A stretch of DNA of 64,000 bases from assembly GCA_033439795.1 (NCBI GenBank), contig JAUTDP010000003.1:4154001-4218000 (forward strand), given 5' to 3'. The DNA comes from Sordaria brevicollis. Its lineage: Eukaryota > Ascomycota > Sordariomycetes > Sordariales > Sordariaceae. The notes under the pieces were generated by a model that did not search any database, was not told the DNA's origin, and saw only the letters and a list, made by a program, of their open reading frames with translations. The position numbers were made by a program, and so were the translations under genes. Positions 24,801-37,316 of the stretch are shown here, in pieces (position 1 is the first letter of the stretch; the number at the start of each line of letters is the position of its first letter).

Positions 24801-25080
24801 ACCGGTGGTGGAGGGTTTGCAGTCGATTAGGGGGTTGAAGAGGGTGCGGAAGAGGTCGGAGAAGGGGAAGGTTTTGGAGTGGTTATGGGGGCGGTTGGGA
24901 AAGCTGTGATATGCCGGTTGGTGAGTGAGTGGACTGGATGGATGATGATGATGATGATGGTGGATGAAGGACTCACTGTTCGTCTAGTTCTCCTAGGCTC
25001 ATATTACCTGCGCCATATTGGTGCTGGTCTTCCTCCAGTGCCTCCTCATCTGGCGATCGGGAACGTCTGTTGGTGTTCAT
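21810..25080 (-). CDS. mus-53: DNA ligase IV (non-homologous end joining)
   Basis: Exon 1 is 25080-24977 and exon 2 is 24903-21810, with a 73-nt intron containing a (GAT)n run; about 1,065 residues. The join produces ELDEHFPNRPHNHSKTF and leads into FPFSDLFRTLFNPL, the conserved start of the ligase DNA-binding domain. The adenylation motif EEKLDGERMQ (catalytic lysine near residue 340) is present. So are LILDGEMITWD, SEGLVLKNPRSRY (motif IV), DWIKVKPEY (motif V), an OB-fold, and two C-terminal BRCT repeats around the region that binds the XRCC4/Lif1 partner. The enzyme seals double-strand breaks in non-homologous end joining; in Neurospora this gene is mus-53. The second BRCT has a Gly-Asp-rich insertion encoded at about 22,080-22,140. 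The start codon lies 274 bp from the large RIP-mutated element. Confidence 0.95.
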
Positions 25081-25347
25081 TGTGGAATTGTTGTTGAGTG
25101 TCGACCTCACACCCTGGCTTTTTCAAATGGTTGTGCTTTGGTCAATGTCCAACGCCCGAACCATCAATGATATGATGACTTTGAACAATACGAGTTCAAA
25201 AATCTGAAAATGACAGAAAACAATGAAAGTTAATCGACTAGAAGTGTCTAGCATTTCCCGGATATATTGTCCAGAATTGTCCAGTGTCTCGAGCCTTTCT
25301 CTCATTTCATTCCACTTGTTCCCGGACGCGGTTGTTGCCTGGAGCAA
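25081..25347. promoter_or_regulatory. Remaining mus-53 upstream region before the large insertion
   Basis: Only 267 bp separate the ligase IV start codon from the duplicated target site. This short interval has normal composition and must hold the leader and at least the proximal promoter. Anything further upstream was displaced 12 kb by the insertion. No specific factor site is claimed. Confidence 0.4.
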
Positions 25348-25353
25348 GACTAG
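25348..25353. repeat. Target-site duplication, left copy (GACTAG)
   Basis: The hexamer GACTAG directly precedes the left terminal inverted repeat. It recurs in the same orientation directly after the right one (37350-37355), as expected for a duplication made on insertion. Confidence 0.75.
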
Positions 25354-25386
25354 TACGGTGGCCCAGGGCGTTCTTCGTAACACATC
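25354..25386 (+). repeat. Left terminal inverted repeat (33 bp)
   Basis: It begins TACGGTGGCCCAGGGCG and continues to CACATC. The right arm reads the same inward, except A for G at the seventh base. Unlike the interior, it still contains CpA. Confidence 0.85.
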
Positions 25387-25401
25387 AGGGTTGAACCCTG
25401 A
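25385..25401. repeat. Subterminal 17-bp palindrome
   Basis: TCAGGGTT-G-AACCCTGA is a perfect 8-bp palindrome around a single base, overlapping the inner end of the left terminal repeat. A role as a recombinase-binding site is speculative, and no matching copy is seen at the right end. Confidence 0.5.
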
Positions 25402-26720
25402 TTGCAGCTGTAGGGCAAGTGGCGCACAGAAAAACCGTACCCCACCCAAAATCTAAACGCACTCCACTTCATTAAGCATATAATACTATAACTCATTTTT
25501 ATTCCTAGACTATATTTTTAATATAATCTAACCCTATACCTATATATTACTAAGCTTCTCGCTTATTATTATTAATTAAAATCTACGCCAATTAACGACA
25601 ATTAACTTTATTACTAAAATATTTTTTAAATATAACGGCGAACCCCTTCCCCTTACCCCTAAGTTTTAGGCTACTATTAGTTCGAATCTTTTACGTACAA
25701 TTTAGATTCTAACGGAAATTGAGAAGTCTAATTTTGGATCGGCGAAGTATTTATTTTCTAATAATACGGTATATTATTATAATATTAAATTTATTTTAAT
25801 TAAAGGTTATTTAATTTAATTAATATTAATAGAAATTTATTTACTTTTAGGAACCCCGCGTCTACTATATCGATAGCGTTTTCGAAATTATATAATTTAA
25901 GTTCGAATTCCCCTATTAAACCTATACCGTCGCCGTTTATTTATTCGAAAAAGATATTATCGCGGGTAAATATAATCGTTATTTTAATAATATAATTTAT
26001 TATTATTTTATTAATAAACATATTATTTCCGACGAAAATATCCTTTAGGGTATATATATTTATTATTATTATATTAGGTAATTTATTAAATATTCCTTCC
26101 GTATAGAATTGGAGGAGAAGAGGGAATAGGTAAAATTGAAAAATAATTCGCTATAGTAATAGGGTTAGAAGGAAGGAGAATTGGAGGAAATAATAATAAA
26201 AAAAATTAATAAGGTTATTACGATTATGTAAATTAAATTTAAAATTCGTAAAAACGAATGCTAGGGTAAAGTAACCCCTTAAAAGGGTAGTATTATCTTT
26301 AAGGGTAAAAAATAATTATTAATTATTTTATATTTATAATTATCTAATTTAATTCGTTCTTTTCGTTTATTAATTTTCTCTCCCGTATATTAATTTATTT
26401 TTACGTATTTCCGTATATTTATACCCTTACTAAATATTTCCTTCTATTTTCCTTTTTTTCTTTTAGAATTATTTTTATTTTCTCTTTTTCCAATTCCCTT
26501 ATTTATATATATTTTTAATTATCTTTATTATATCTTATCTATCTTTAATTAATATTAATAATCGTTAATTTGCCTTAATAAAATTAGTTGTTATTAATAT
26601 TTTACGATTAAAAAAATAGGGAAAAAGTTATTTTTTAAAATATAGATTTTAATATTTTTATTATACGTTAATTAAATATTTAAGAACGTTTAACCGTATA
26701 AATATAATATTATTAATATA

Positions 26721-27132
26721 TAAAGAGAAACGTTATTTATACGGATTTAAATTTTATATTTTCCCTTATAATTTTTTAAGTTTAAAATAGAAAAAAACGC
26801 TAATTGGCTTAGAATTTTTATTATTTTTTTCTTTATATTCTAGCCTTTAAATAATTATAAAGACCCTTATTTAAAGCTTAGAAAACCTATATTTGATATA
26901 TTTAATAATGATTTATAAATAATTAATAGATAATTTTAAGGAAGTAAATATTTTGGCTAATAGAAAGCGGAAAAAAATAATAAATAGTTTGAAAAATCTA
27001 GTAAAAATTAAAGGTCTAAATAAAGTTATATTCGATTTTTCATTATTTTCCTTACCTAAATATCCTTAATTAAAGAAATTTTACATCTATATAAATAGCG
27101 TTTTAAATCCGTACAAATAGCGTTTCTCTATA
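26721..27132. mobile_element. Nested inverted-repeat element, family A copy 1
   Basis: About 410 bp. The left end (26725-26750) and the inverse of the right end (27102-27130) share AGAGAAACGYTATTTRTACG followed by GATTTAAA, with C/T and G/A differences. The right end carries a second tandem copy of the ACGCTATTTRTA unit. It shares internal sequence (TTAGAATTTTTATTATTTTT) and length with the copy at 28.9 kb. A non-autonomous element relic is inferred. Confidence 0.6.
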
Positions 27133-28213
27133 TAAAAATTATTTATTTATAATTTTAAATATTTATTCGTAAATTAAAAAATTATAATAAAAAACTTTTA
27201 CGTATTTAAAATTAAGGGAAATATTATAAAAGTAGGATTTTAATTATAATTTTAATAAATTATTCTTCTTTAAATTAATATATTTATTTATATATAAATA
27301 ATTATTTTATATATAAAATTATAAAATAATTCTTAATTAAATTCAATTTTTTTTAAAATTAATTTAAATTAGTTTATAAATTAAAAGGTGGGAATTTGTA
27401 TTATATATTTTAATATATTTTTAATTTATTTTAAAGATTAATTATATTAAAAAGTTAAAATAAAATTTTTTTGAAATTATAAAAATATATAATTAATAAT
27501 ATAAATTGAAATCTCTATTAAATTTAAAATATATAATAATATAATAAAAATATTTTATTTAAGAACAATTTTAGTAATTATTCAAAAAAAAAAAAAAGAA
27601 AAAGATTTTGAAATTTTTAAAATATTTTATAATTATTTAAAATAAAGGAAGAAAATTATATTTATATAGCCTTTTAAAAAAAAATTATATTTTATAATTC
27701 AATATTTTAAAACTATTAAAGTTATATTAAAATATTCTATAATTCAAATAAGGTTTATAAATAAATAATTCCTTAATTTATTAAATTTCACGTTTTTTAT
27801 TTATTTATAATATTTATTATATTAATTTTAAAGAAAATAAAGATTCTAAAAAGTTTCCTTTAAATAATATTTTTCAATTTTATTACAACTAAATTAATAA
27901 ATTTAATAACCCTTTTAAAATAATAATATATATATAATAAATAGAATTATAAATATTTTCTTATTTCTTATTTATTTTTTTGTATTAAATTTTATTTAAT
28001 ATTAAAAAAAATATAAATTAATTATATAATATAATTTTCAAGTATAAATTATTATTTATTTAAAAAATATTTATAAAGAATATTATTATTTATATTATTT
28101 ATATGTATTAATATATTATTTTAAAAAAAAGTAATTTAAAGGTAAATTAATTAAATAAAGTATAAAATTAATAACGTAATAAAAATATTATAAATTTATA
28201 TAGGGCTAGTCTA

Positions 28214-28597
28214 TTTGCACCGTAGGAAAAGTTTTAGTTAACTATAGTCTAAAAGTTCAATTTCAAATAAATCGTCGAAAAAAAATTGTAAAAAATTATG
28301 AAGTACATAGGAATTTTCCTAATATTTTACTCTATATTTAGGATTAATTACTATTTTCGTCCCTTATATATATATTATTCTTTTTATAAAAAATACTCCT
28401 TAATAATTAAATATATTAAAAGGGGAAAAAGGTAGTGAAGGTAACGTAAGTGAAAGGAAGTTTTAAGCTTAAAAAATCTAATAAAAATTAATAATTCTAA
28501 TTATAATCTTTTTATTCTCTTAATTTCGGATTCGGTAAAATTATATTTTATTTTCTTTTTAAACTACGGTTAACTAAGACTTTTCCTACGGTGCAAA
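28214..28597. mobile_element. 384-bp MITE-like element with 35-bp TIRs and TA flanks
   Basis: The arms 28214-28248 and 28563-28597 are inverted copies starting TTTGCACCGTAGGAAAAGT. Their three differences are all C/T or G/A transitions. TA dinucleotides flank both ends (28212-28213 and 28598-28599), as in Tc1/mariner-type insertions. It keeps more CpA and TpG than its surroundings, which suggests later arrival or fewer RIP cycles. Confidence 0.75.
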
Positions 28598-28879
28598 TAA
28601 ACCACCCCTTTATATATATTTCGATTTATTTATTAATTGAAATTTATAAAAGTAAAAAATTATTTATTATTAAATTTTTTATACTTTTTATAAATAAACC
28701 TTTTTCAATATAATAAATTAAACGTTTAAAAATTCTTTAATAAAATTTAGTTTAAATTATTTTTAATTTTTATTATAATAAAAATAAATTAAATTAATTA
28801 AATTAAAATAAATAACTTTAATAGTTTTTTAAATTTATTTTAAAGTTATTAATATATATTAAATTCAATTTTATTTTTA

Positions 28880-29286
28880 AAGAACGCTATTTTTACGGAT
28901 ATGAGAATTATAGTTATTTAAATAATTTAATTAATTTACGTAGGAAAAATATATTTTTTAGTTTAGAATTTTCATTATTTTTTTCTCTATATTTTAATAT
29001 TTTAAACGGCTCTATAAGTTTTATTCTACGTAGAAAAAAACCTAAATTCCTTATTTTTTAAAATAAGTTAAAAAAATTTAGAAAAAAGTTTAAAATATAT
29101 TTCATTTTAACGAATAAGGTTTGTAAAATGCAAGTACGTAATATAAAAATATTAATAAAAATTAATAATTAAAATAGATTTATTTTTAATATTTCGTGAT
29201 TTTTTTTTATTTAAATAGTAAAAGTATTAGAAATTTCATATCCGTATAAATAGCGTTTTAAATCCGTATAAATAACGTTTTTCTTA
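28880..29286. mobile_element. Nested inverted-repeat element, family A copy 2
   Basis: About 405 bp. The left end reads AACGCTATTTTTACGGATAT. The right end holds tandem inverse copies of the same unit (29246-29281). Ends, length and an internal TTAGAATTTTCATTATTTTT match copy 1 at 26.7 kb after allowing for C-to-T changes. Exact boundaries are uncertain because the flanks are AT-rich. Confidence 0.6.
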
Positions 29287-29586
29287 TTTTTACTTTTTTA
29301 TATTTATATTTTACTTTATTTTATATTAAATTTTTAAAAATTATTTTTATTTAAATTAAATATTAAACTAATTTTTTGGTATTTTTTTGATTCTTTAAAA
29401 ATACCGTATATATATTATTATTATTTATAAAAGTATAAAAATAAAAAAATAATTTTTAAATATTTACAAAATTAATAATATACTTTAAATATATTATAAT
29501 TATAAATATTAAAAGATAGAATATTCTAATTTTTAATAATTATAATTATTTTTAATATTAAAAATATATAAATTAGAGGGCGATTA

Positions 29587-29981
29587 ATTGTACGGCTTTA
29601 AACCTCTTCGTATAATTAAATAAAAAATTATATTTTAAAACTTTCTACGTTTATAAAATAAAGAAAAATACTCTTAAAATAAATAAAATATTATAATTTT
29701 TCTAATTTTTTATTCTTTAAAATAATATAGTTTTTATTATTTAATTATTTTATTTTTATTAATTTTTTTTAAATATCTTTTCGAAATAAAATATTTAATT
29801 TTATATTATAAATTTTAAAGTTTGTTTAATTTAAATTTAAAATTATTATAACGAAATTTAAAATAATTAATAAAGTAAAATTCAAGAATTCTAGCGGTAT
29901 ATTTTTTATTACTTTAGGTTTTTTTTTTAAATTTAATATTATTTAGAAGGTGAAAAAGAAAAGATTTTTTGGCCGTACGAT
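29587..29981. mobile_element. 395-bp MITE-like element with short TIRs and TA flanks
   Basis: The termini ATTGTACGGC and (inverse) ATCGTACGGC are followed by looser similarity over about 28 bp, and TA lies on both sides (29585-29586 and 29982-29983). Size and TA flanks resemble the 384-bp element, but the terminal sequence is different. Support is moderate because the flanks are AT-rich. Confidence 0.45.
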
Positions 29982-32900
29982 TAAATATTTTTATAAATTA
30001 TAATACCAAAATTCTAATAAAAGTTTCAATTATTATCTTTAATTAATATTAATTATATTCGAATATTTTTAATTATTTATTTATACTTTTTAATTATTTA
30101 TATTATCTTTTATTGAATTATCTTCCTCTCCTTCTTTATTTTCCTATATATTAATATTAATATTTATATTACTCAATTTTTTTTTCAACTCCTCCCAAAC
30201 GCCCTTTAATAATTTAAAAAGCGATAATGTTAATATAATATTAATAATGTAATACTTTTTAAACTCCTTACGAAGATAATTATATTATATATATAATGGG
30301 GAATTAGTATTATTTTACGTATAAAGTACAAAAATATCTATAATCCTTTTATATAATTATATTATATTTTTAAATAAATATTTATCCTATTTAAAATTAT
30401 TTCGATTAATAAAGCTCTTTAAATAGCGTTACTAATTTTAATTTATTTTTACCCGATAATTTATAGTTTTAATTTCATTATATTTATAATATAAATTATA
30501 CGGTCGTCCCGGTATTATATAGCGGCGGTAGTATTATTAGCGAATTAAATAGGAATTTTACTATTTAATAAAATCGGCGAACTCTTTTCGAATAAATAAT
30601 ATAAAAGTATATAATAAAGTAATATAATCTTTAATTTTCGCCTTCGATTAATAATTAATTACTTCTAAACGTTAAAAGTAATTTTAATAACGTTAAATTA
30701 TTATTAATTAATATAAATTAATAATAATTAAAATTAACGAAAAACGATTTACTTTTTAAAAATATACTTTACTATTACGTAAATACTTCTATTAGTTTTT
30801 AATCCTTTAATTGGCGGTATTTATTCCCTGGATTAAAACGTTGTATAAAGTTAGGACGTCGCTTTCTTAATATATTAAGAATTATTAATCCTTCGATACG
30901 ATATTGTATTTAATTATAAAATTTTCGCTTATTAGTCCGCGTTTAAAAATTATTACTTTATTTTATATAATCCGTTTTAATTTAAATCGTTGTTATGTTA
31001 AAGAATTTAAAACTATATAATAAATTAATATCGCTCCTATATTAACTTTTTTATTATAATTAAATTATATTTATATAAATAAAAACCTGCGTTTACTAAT
31101 TACTTTTACTATTTAATTAAAGATCGACCGTTATGTAATTGTAAAAACGCTAATATAAAACTATAATATATAATGAGAATACGCGTTAATATTAGTATAA
31201 ATTTTAATCTTAAAAGGTTTAAATTTATAATATTCGTCGATATATTATTAATAATTGGGATTTAATATTATTTAACCTCCTTTCTATCGTTATAAGAGGG
31301 TAGTTCGTTCTTTTATCGTTTTGGAGAAGACGTTTTTAAATATAATAAAAAGTAATTCGCGAAGAATAAATAAATTATATTTAATTTTAAAATAGTATTA
31401 GAGTTAACGTTTATTAAATTTCTGTATATAATAGAATTCGTCTTTATTCTTCCCTTTATTTAAAATAATATAAATTTAAATGAATTTTTCGTAAAAATGT
31501 TTATAAGTATTAAAATAATATAAATTTAAATTACGCTATAATATTTTTATATTAATAATCGAAATATTTATAAAGCCTTTTTTAAAAAGGAATTCGTAGA
31601 ATTCCCTATTATTTAACGAATATTTATAGAAAAACTCTTTAACCTTTAAAATAAAATCGTCGGTAATTTAATTACGCGGTCCGTAATTTGAGGAAATCCC
31701 TATCTCTTTCGTAAAGCGTTATAACGTTTATTTAAACGTTTTAAAATTAAATAAACGTTTTAAATTAAGGATAATATTATTATAATATTGGCTAGCCGAA
31801 TATATATCGATAATAAAGCTATAATAAATATAAAGGTTAATACGTAAGGGAGGTATAGTAGCGAAGTAATTTAATATTCGGAAAAGAATAATAATATTAA
31901 AAATAAACGAAATACGATTAAAGGTTATAATATTAATGATAAAATAATTATTAATATAAAATAAGAATAATTTTCTTAAATTAATAATAATTAACGTTTA
32001 ATAATAATAAATATAAAGGAATATCCGCGGGTAGTAATTATTATCGAAGGGCGCGCTATATACGAATTGCGATTAATTAATTCTAAGTATATTTTAAAAT
32101 TATTTTCCGAAACCCTATATTATTTCCTATTTATATTATAAATAAATAATATAAGGTACGAAGCGAATATAACTATTTATATAAAAAAATTATTATGCGA
32201 ATAATTTTAACTAAAGGATTTGAATATATTAAATTAAATTTAGAAATACGTAGAAATTATAATTAATACTATATACCGCTTTATAATCCCTTATATTTAT
32301 TACTAATAATTATATATCGAATAAATAAGAAGCGTATTTAAATTATTTAATATTAATCGAAGTGAATTAACGTTAATCGAATTTAACCGCTTAGAAATAA
32401 TTAATGTATATTTTAGAGTACGTAAAGCCGATTTACGCTTTAAATTTTTAAATATAATAGTATCGTTAATTAATAAATTAAAGAAGTTAATATTATTATC
32501 CCCCCCTCCCTTTTACTATTCTTCTTCGCCTTTATTATTATTCTTTTCCTTTTTAATTATAAAAGGTCGCTATAAAAAGGATAATAGCGAATTATTATAA
32601 TTAAAATCTTCGATTAATTCCTATTTTATTATTAATTTTTTATTTATTACTTATTTCTTTTTAATATTTAATATTTTCTTAATACGCCTACTTTTTTTAT
32701 TCGATTTTACTTTATTAATACCCGGCTCTTATTTAATAATTAGCTTTTATATTATAATATCGTTTTCCTTTTCGATATTTAACTTTTATTTAATAACGGT
32801 AATAAATTTACTTTTTTTTAATAAAGTTATTCGTTTATAAATAAGGATAAACGCGGAAATAGTAATAATTAAACTAATAATACGTTTTTAACTTTTCTTC

Positions 32901-35900
32901 GGGGGGGTTTCGATTTTATTTTTAATATCCTCCTCGTTAAGCGTTATTATTAATATAATATTAAAAATAATCCCCTCCTTAATTTTATTATTATTTAATT
33001 ATCGGTTTTTAATATCGTTAAAATTTATAAACCGCTTCTTATTAAATCCGAAATTAGTAAATTAATATTTACCGCCGGTAATATATAAATTAATACTAAC
33101 GAATTCCAATTTTGTAATATTTACGTCTTTAATCCCTAATTTAACCTCTTTATTTAATTATTTAATTATTTAATTAATAAGAATTTAATAATTTTCGAAA
33201 ATAGCGGATATTAAATAAAAACGGGGGTATATTATAAATAGAATATAATAAAAAAATATTCTTAAAATATACCGATTATTATTACCCTTTATTTAAATAA
33301 ATTTTCTTTTATATTACGAAAATATAATTAAAGAATTTATTTTATTAAATTTATTCTAGTTAATTTCGTCCTTCCTTTATTTAAAGTAAGCGTTACCTAA
33401 CGTTATAAGGTCGGATAATGAAATATTTAAAGTCCTATAAATAACGAAGGTATTAAAAGATAATAATTGAATATAAAAAATAAATATAAGAATAGGTCGA
33501 ATAAATTAGGGAGGTTAACGGATAAGCCGAATAGGTTAAAGAAATAGAGGGGCGGATTAAGAAGATTTTTCTTTAATATTTTAGGATAATAAAAAAGAAG
33601 TAAAATTCTTATTAAATTTAACGACGAAAAGAAGTCTTTAATTATATCGCTTATATACCTCTTAGGAGGAGTATTCTTAAATATAAATTGCGTAAGGCAT
33701 ATTCGAAACGGGGTAAATAGCGGAGGCTAGAGAAAAAGATATATTAATAATAAAAATTATAAAGGTATAATATAAATATTATATAGTAAAATTATCGATA
33801 AAGGGAAATTAAATAATTAAAGGTAATTGAAATTAATTAAAATTAATTAACAAAATTAAGATGAAACTAACCCGGATTTATAAAAGAATGTAAAGGGCAT
33901 AAATTAATACGATTAGTATTAATAACGGGCATTAAGTGGTTTTTATTATAAAAATAGTATATAAACGTAAAAAAATAAAATAATATAATTTCTTTTTTTT
34001 TTTAATAATATAAATATTTTTTAAATAGTAAATATTATTATATTTTAAAGATTTATATCTTATTTTATACTTTTATATATAATTTATAATTTATAATAAT
34101 TATTATATTAAATTTAATATTTAATAATTATTTAAGATATATATAAAAGTAAATTTATTATTCACTTTAATATAATTTAATAATTATAATACATTATTTA
34201 TAAATGAAAAATTAATAAATATATAAATATATATTAAAATAATTCTTCCCCGAGCGGAATTTATTAAACCCGGGAAGATAATAAATCGCCTTTTGTATTT
34301 TATTAATTATAAATTTAATTTTCTTTACCTTTACTAATCTTTTTTATATAATTCCCCTTTATTTTTTAAATGCTTTAATTCTTTTAATATTTATTATTCT
34401 ATAACGTTCTTTATTTTTTTACTCTATTATATTTTAAAATATTAATCAATTTCCCTACCTAATATAATATATTTTCTTTATAAAAAACCTCTTCTATTAT
34501 ATATTTATATTTAATTTTTTCTTTTTCTTTTTTCCCTTTTATATTCAAATATTCATTCTAAATCTTTATAGCCTTTTTAATATTTCCCCCTTTATTTCCA
34601 TTATTATTTTCTAACCTTATTTTATTTACATTTTTTATTTATTCTTTACCCTATTATATTTCTATTAGGTTTTTTTTTATTTCTTTAATTTCTTATTTAA
34701 TTCCTTATTTAAAATTTATTTAATTCTTTATTTAATTTATTTTATGTTTATTTTTCATTTAATTTCCTTTTTTATTAATTTACTTACATATTTACCCTAA
34801 TATTTATTTATTTCTCTATACCTATTTAATTAAGAATTATTTTTATAAATTTATAATTATTTATTTAATTTATTTATATAATTCTCATTTTAAATATTTT
34901 TAAATATAAATTTCTTAAAATATATTTTATTCTTTCTATGAATCCCTTTTTCTTCCTTATTTTAATTTTTATTATATATTTCACTTTTTATATCTTTTTA
35001 TTTCTTTTTCTCTTTATTTTTTCTTTCTATTTCCCCCCCTAATTTTTCCTTTTTTTTATTCTTTTATTCTTACTTTTAATTTTATACCTTCTTTATTTTT
35101 CTTTTAATCCTTTAATATATATTTTTTTACTTATATACCTTATAGTATCATTATTATTATTATTACTATCATTTTTATTTTGAGATTTTTTTATTATTAT
35201 TATAGAATATTTATTTAATAGTTATATAATTGTTTATTTTCTTATTTTTTAATATTTTAGTAAAAACCCTAAAATATATAAAAAAAATTAACGGTCTTAA
35301 TAATATAGATTTTATATTTAAATACCCTTTTCTTAAAGATTTATCCCAAAAAAAACTTAAAGTAGGGTATTATATAAATAAAATTTAAAAATTATATAAA
35401 TAGCGCGTCTCTTTATATATATATATAATATATTAAAATCTTAATTTCTCAAATTTATATATTAATTTGTATATTATTATATTATATATTAATAATAATA
35501 TTAATAATAAATATAATAATATTAAAATAATAAAATCAAATTCGATATTAAATTTAAATAATATTATTAATATTATAATAATTTATATATTCTTAAACGT
35601 TATTACAAATTTGTAATTCTTTTGGGAATTATAAAAAATAATAAATATAATAAGGATTTTATTCGAAATAAAAACAAAATATATAAATAAATCTTATATT
35701 TATAACCTCTTTGCTATTTCTTTTCCTTTTTATTATTATTCTTATTCTTTATATAATATATTTATCGTTTTATATATTTTTATTTCCTAAATTAAAATAA
35801 TAAAAATTAATAATATTATTATTTTTACTATTTTAATTTAGGAAATAAAAACAAAATATTAATAATAATAATAATATTTTAAATATAATAAGATTTATTT

Positions 35901-37316
35901 CTCTACTTTTATAATATATACTTTATTCTTTATAAATAAATTAATAAAAAGGTTAAAAACATTATAATAATTAATATTTTAATAAAGAATAAAAATAATG
36001 AATAAAAATGGTATAAAAATTAATATTTTAAGGAATAATAAAAGAAAAGGGAAAAAAATAAATGTAAGATCATTATTCTTAAGAAGAATAAAAAATAATA
36101 ATTTAATATAAAATAAAAATTAATATTTTAAAGAACTATAAAGAAATAAATAATAAAAATAAATTAGAAAATTATTATATTTACGATAAGTAAAAAATAA
36201 ATAAAATAAAATAATAATAGAATAAAAATTATTATTTCAATGAAAAATAAAAAATAAAAGATAAAAATAAATTAAGAATTAGAAAAATACCTTTAAAGGT
36301 ATTATACTATTTATTATTAAATTATATTTAAAAATTATTTTCAATTTCTTTTTTGTACGCCTTAATTTAGCGAAGAGCTTTCTCCAAAATTCTAATTGGA
36401 GTGCCGACGATATTCTCCTCCGAGAAATAAATTTTCGTAAGCGCCGTATTCTTCTCCTCCTATTCTATAAATATAATTAATAAATAATACTTAAAAATAA
36501 TTAAAATATAATTTTATTAATATATAAAGAATAATCTTTATTAACGCCCTTCTAAAGGCAATAAATATAAATACCTTTATAAATAACGAAGCTTTTAATA
36601 ACGTATTTACTAAAAAGCCCGGGAATATCGATTACTTTATACTTTTTATAATTGGAAATATTAATTTACTTTATAAATAAGTATAAAATTACGGTTATAT
36701 AGTATTTTATACGAATTTATTTTAAATTCGTAATATAGTCTTTATTACCGTTCGAATAAATTTTAAACGTAATAGGCTTAATAATAATCTATCGATATTA
36801 ATTAGGTTTAATCCCCTTTAATTATTAATTATAGTATTTAATTAATATTTCTTTATTTTTTATTCGGTTAGTAAATTTTTAACCTTTTAAGTTTTATTTT
36901 ATTTCAATTTTTTAAGTACGAAGCGTAAAATATCCTTTTAAGGAGTTTCTTACTCCTAAATTTCATTCGGGGCGGTATTTTTATTATTTAAATTCTTACC
37001 CTTATAATTCTATAGAATAAAAGGGTTCGGCGCCGGCGGGGGGGTTTAAATAGGGTAAATTTATTCGGCGTAAGTATAATTTTAATTGCAATAAATTTAT
37101 TAAATTATAATAAGTATTAATTAACGTTATTCTATATTAATTAATATATTTATAAGGGAGTTAGCGCGATATAATAGTAGTAATGGATAGTTATTCGAGA
37201 AAGAAAAGTGCGGGGTGAGATATAATGTACGAAAAGGATGTGCGCGGAATTGAATTTTACTAGACTTATATAGGTACGGGGCTATGACCTATAGGTGGTA
37301 GAATTTCACTTTTGTG

